Below the pieces are notes generated by a model that was not told the origin of the DNA, made no database searches, and saw only the letters and a list, made by a program, of their open reading frames with translations. DNA of 57,208 nt from Bacillota bacterium (GTDB taxonomy: Bacteria > Bacillota > Sulfobacillia > JAIMAT01): positions 1-57,208 of the forward strand of contig JASBVS010000022.1 in assembly GCA_029960955.1 (NCBI GenBank), in the 5' to 3' direction. Positions within the stretch are counted from its first letter, which is position 1, and each line of letters opens with the position of its first letter. Made by a program: the position numbers and the translations under genes. Positions 55,218-57,208 of this stretch are shown here, piece after piece.

Positions 55218-56084
55218 TCAGGCCTCCCGCCCGGGGACGACCAGCACCGGCACCGGGCTCCGCTGCAGGACCGCGTAGGTGACGCTGCCCAGGACGAGGC
55301 TGGCCAGCTCGCTGGTGCCGCGCCGGCCCAGCACGAGGAGGTCGGCGCCCCAGGCGGCGGCGAACTCGACCAGCGTGCCGGCGACGGAGCCCTCGTGCGC
55401 CTCGAGCACGTGGAGCTCGCAGGCCGGCCGCCGCGGAGCGAAGGCGCGCGCCGCCTCCTCCACCGCCTCGCGGGCGCGACGGAGCGCGCGGTCGCGGGCT
55501 TCCTCCCACGCCTGGTAGCCGGCCAGCCCCGAGGCGACCGTGGGGAGCGTGAAGCGGGCGACGGAGACGACGGCGGTGACGGCCTCGGGCAGGTGCTTCG
55601 CCGCCCAGCGCGCGGCCAGCAGCGCCGTGGGCGAACCGTCGCCGGCGACGACCAGGCGCAGCGGCCCGGACGCCTCGAGGCTCTCGCCGCTCCGCCGCTC
55701 GGCGGTGGCGGGGAGGACGAGGACGGGGAGCGGGCTGCGCTGCACGACGGCGTGGGAGACGTTTCCCAGCAGCAGCCCCTCCAGCCCGCTCAGGCCGCGG
55801 CTGCCCATGACCAGGAGGTCGACCGGCTGCGCCCGCGCCGCCTCCAGGATGGCGCCGGCCACGCCCGGGATGCCCTCGGCCTGGCGCAGCTCGATCCTCA
55901 CCCGCCCCGGCAGGCGCTCCTCCAGCGGGGTCCGGGCGGCCTCCGCCGCCGCGCGGGCGGCCTCGGGGCGCACGCGCCAGACGGAGAGGACGACCGCCTC
56001 CTCCAGGCCGGGGAGGCGCGACGCCGCCCACTCGGCCGCGGCCAGGGCCGTCTCCGAGCCGTCGCTGGCCACCAGGACGCGCAT
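55218..56084 (-). CDS. Tandem-domain universal stress protein
   Basis: A 288-residue protein made of two UspA domains. Each has the Rossmann-like start (MRVLVASDGSETALAAAEWA; LRLVVAGDGSPTALLAARWA) and the nucleotide loop near its end (MGSRGLSGLEGLLLGNVSHA; LGRRGTSELASLVLGSVTYA). The second loop has GRRG instead of GxxG-S, a small change. CGGAGGAGG precedes the ATG. Convergent with pyc. General stress or energy-limitation role. Confidence 0.93.
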   Translation of the reverse strand: MRVLVASDGSETALAAAEWAASRLPGLEEAVVLSVWRVRPEAARAAAEAARTPLEERLPGRVRIELRQAEGIPGVAGAILEAARAQPVDLLVMGSRGLSGLEGLLLGNVSHAVVQRSPLPVLVLPATAERRSGESLEASGPLRLVVAGDGSPTALLAARWAAKHLPEAVTAVVSVARFTLPTVASGLAGYQAWEEARDRALRRAREAVEEAARAFAPRRPACELHVLEAHEGSVAGTLVEFAAAWGADLLVLGRRGTSELASLVLGSVTYAVLQRSPVPVLVVPGREA

Positions 56085-56261
56085 GACGGGACCTCCTCCG
56101 ATCCTGCGGGCTGTTTGGCGCCAAGGTACACCGGCGGAGGCGGGCGGGGAAGCGGCCGGCTCCGCCGGAGTAACATGAGCCCGGAAGGGGCCGCTCCGGG
56201 CGGGGGCCCCGCTTCCTGGCGGGGTCCGGAGGCCGGGCGGAGCTTCGGGGAGGTGCGCGGA

Positions 56262-56852
56262 TTGCGGCGGCGGAAGCCGGCAGGACTGCTTCTCGCGGTG
56301 CTGGCCCTGGCGCTCGTGGCCGGCTGCGCCCAGGCCAGCGCCCGGACGGACCGCCTCTACCCGGGGGCGCCTCCCGGCGGTTCGGAGGCGAGCGTCGCCT
56401 GGCTCTTCCCGCGCGGGGGCGGCGACGCGGCCGCACGCATCGTCCGCGAGATCGGCGCGGCCAGGAAGACGCTCGACCTGGCCGTCTACTCCTTCACGGA
56501 CGAGCGGATCGCCCAGGCCGTGCTGGCGGCGAAGCGGCGCGGCGTCCGCGTGCGGCTGATCACCGACCGCGAGGAGCTGCGCAACCCCTACCAGAAGGCG
56601 GTCGTCGGCGAGCTCCGGCGCGCGGGCGTGCCCGTCGAGCAGAACAGCCACGCCGGCCTGATGCACCTGAAGGTGGCCGTCATCGACGGGCGGACCGTCA
56701 TCACCGGCAGCTACAACTGGACGCTCTCCGCCGCGGACGAGAACGACGAGAACCTGCTGGTCATCCGCGATCCGGCCCTGGCCGCCTCCTACGGGCGCCT
56801 CTTCGAGAGCATGTGGAGCGACGCGCGGGACTTCCAGCCGGTCGGCCCGTGA
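56262..56852 (+). CDS. Lipoprotein phospholipase D-like nuclease (single HKD motif)
   Basis: A protein of about 196 residues with a lipoprotein signal ending LVAGC (Cys22). The PLD domain of the Nuc type has one HKD motif: His135, Lys137 and Asp142 in HLKVAVIDG, followed by TVITGSYNWTLSAADENDEN, where GSYNW is the hallmark of Nuc-like nucleases. I start at the TTG at 56262 because GGGGAGG lies 8 bases upstream and the signal peptide then has a normal length. Likely an extracellular DNase that acts as a dimer, useful for scavenging DNA. Confidence 0.9.
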   Translation: MRRRKPAGLLLAVLALALVAGCAQASARTDRLYPGAPPGGSEASVAWLFPRGGGDAAARIVREIGAARKTLDLAVYSFTDERIAQAVLAAKRRGVRVRLITDREELRNPYQKAVVGELRRAGVPVEQNSHAGLMHLKVAVIDGRTVITGSYNWTLSAADENDENLLVIRDPALAASYGRLFESMWSDARDFQPVGP

Positions 56853-56910
56853 GCGAGGGGACGCCCGGGAGAGGGGGCCTTCGACGCTGCGCGAGGAAGC
56901 ACTCCTCCAC

Positions 56911-57159
56911 GTGACGCTGCTCGGGCGCCCCGGCTGCCACCTCTGCGAGGAGGCGGAGGCGCTCCTGCGCAGGCTGGCGCGCGAGCTGGCGCCGCGCGTG
57001 CCGATCGCGCTGGAGGTCCGCAACATCGAGGAGGATCCCGCGCTGCACGAGCGCTACTTCCTGGAGATCCCGGTGGTGCGCGTGGAGGGGCGCGACGCGC
57101 TGGCGGGCCGCATCGAGGAGGGCTCGCTCCGCCGCATCCTGCTGGGGAGCAGGCGCTGA
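56911..57159 (+). CDS. Glutaredoxin-like protein (DUF836 type)
   Basis: An 82-residue thioredoxin-fold protein: VTLLGRPGCHLCEEAEALL with redox motif C9-H-L-C12, then the cis-Pro loop FLEIPVVRVEGRD. This matches the glutaredoxin-like DUF836 family. GTG start, 58 bases after the nuclease stop. Redox partner unknown. Confidence 0.85.
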   Translation: MTLLGRPGCHLCEEAEALLRRLARELAPRVPIALEVRNIEEDPALHERYFLEIPVVRVEGRDALAGRIEEGSLRRILLGSRR

Positions 57160-57208
57160 GCGAGGGGCCTCGCCCCCGTCCGGCCCCGGCCGTCCGTGCG
57201 GACCGCGA

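Overview
The window is very GC-rich (about 70% or more by eye) and reads as chromosome of a high-GC, spore-forming Bacillota (Firmicutes). The main evidence is a complete gerA-type spore-germinant-receptor operon (3719-8004). Purine-rich Shine-Dalgarno (SD) sequences, frequent GTG/TTG starts, a pycA-type pyruvate carboxylase, DegV proteins, PlsY and a NiaR regulator fit that group. Genus cannot be fixed from sequence alone. No rRNA, tRNA or CRISPR array was seen.

Layout. (1) 1-3548: end of an SPFH/slipin gene, a small anchored protein, a chemoreceptor and a lipoprotein. (2) 3719-8004: germinant receptor in the order A-C-B plus a small fourth subunit. (3) 8192-19627: a glycolate/lactate/glyoxylate island. 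The left-going genes are iclR, malate synthase and lutABC (lutA broken); the right-going genes are glcE-glcF-glcD and a lactate/glycolate permease. IclR-type palindromes lie at both promoters. (4) 19760-28644: a frameshifted zinc alcohol dehydrogenase, then an oxalate island with a three-gene 2-oxoacid:ferredoxin oxidoreductase carrying an oxalate-type YPIRPY motif, an OxlT-like antiporter, a tiny membrane ORF, a GntR/FCD regulator and a second IclR regulator. Three GGTAT..ATACC palindromes suggest one shared operator. (5) 28562-33245: peptide/nickel-type ABC transporter (binding protein and two permeases, no ATPase) and a class V glyoxylate-type aminotransferase. (6) 33246-35300: decayed DNA with hicBA and an ISL3-type transposase remnant. 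(7) 35299-38033: CPBP protease, NCS1 permease and NiaR. (8) 38216-42113: NarL-type two-component pair and an unrecognised triad, two paralogous membrane proteins flanking a dicluster ferredoxin. (9) 42240-47560: broken BNR-repeat gene, isochorismatase-like protein, two DegV proteins and PlsY. (10) 47633-57159: glycogen-debranching-like enzyme, a membrane protein fusing an Mrr-like domain to a trypsin-like protease, pyruvate carboxylase with a damaged 5' end, tandem universal stress protein, lipoprotein PLD nuclease and a glutaredoxin-like protein.

Function. The central 25 kb converges on two-carbon acids: glycolate to glyoxylate (GlcDEF), glyoxylate plus acetyl-CoA to malate (malate synthase), glyoxylate transamination, and oxalate import and oxidation to CO2 with ferredoxin reduction. 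Each sub-module has its own regulator and visible operator.

Several conserved genes are damaged: lutA, the alcohol dehydrogenase, the BNR gene, the 5' end of pyc and the ISL3 transposase. In lutA the damage is a 95-bp patch nearly identical to part of gerB 3.4 kb away, in inverted orientation. Whether these are real lesions or assembly errors needs raw reads.
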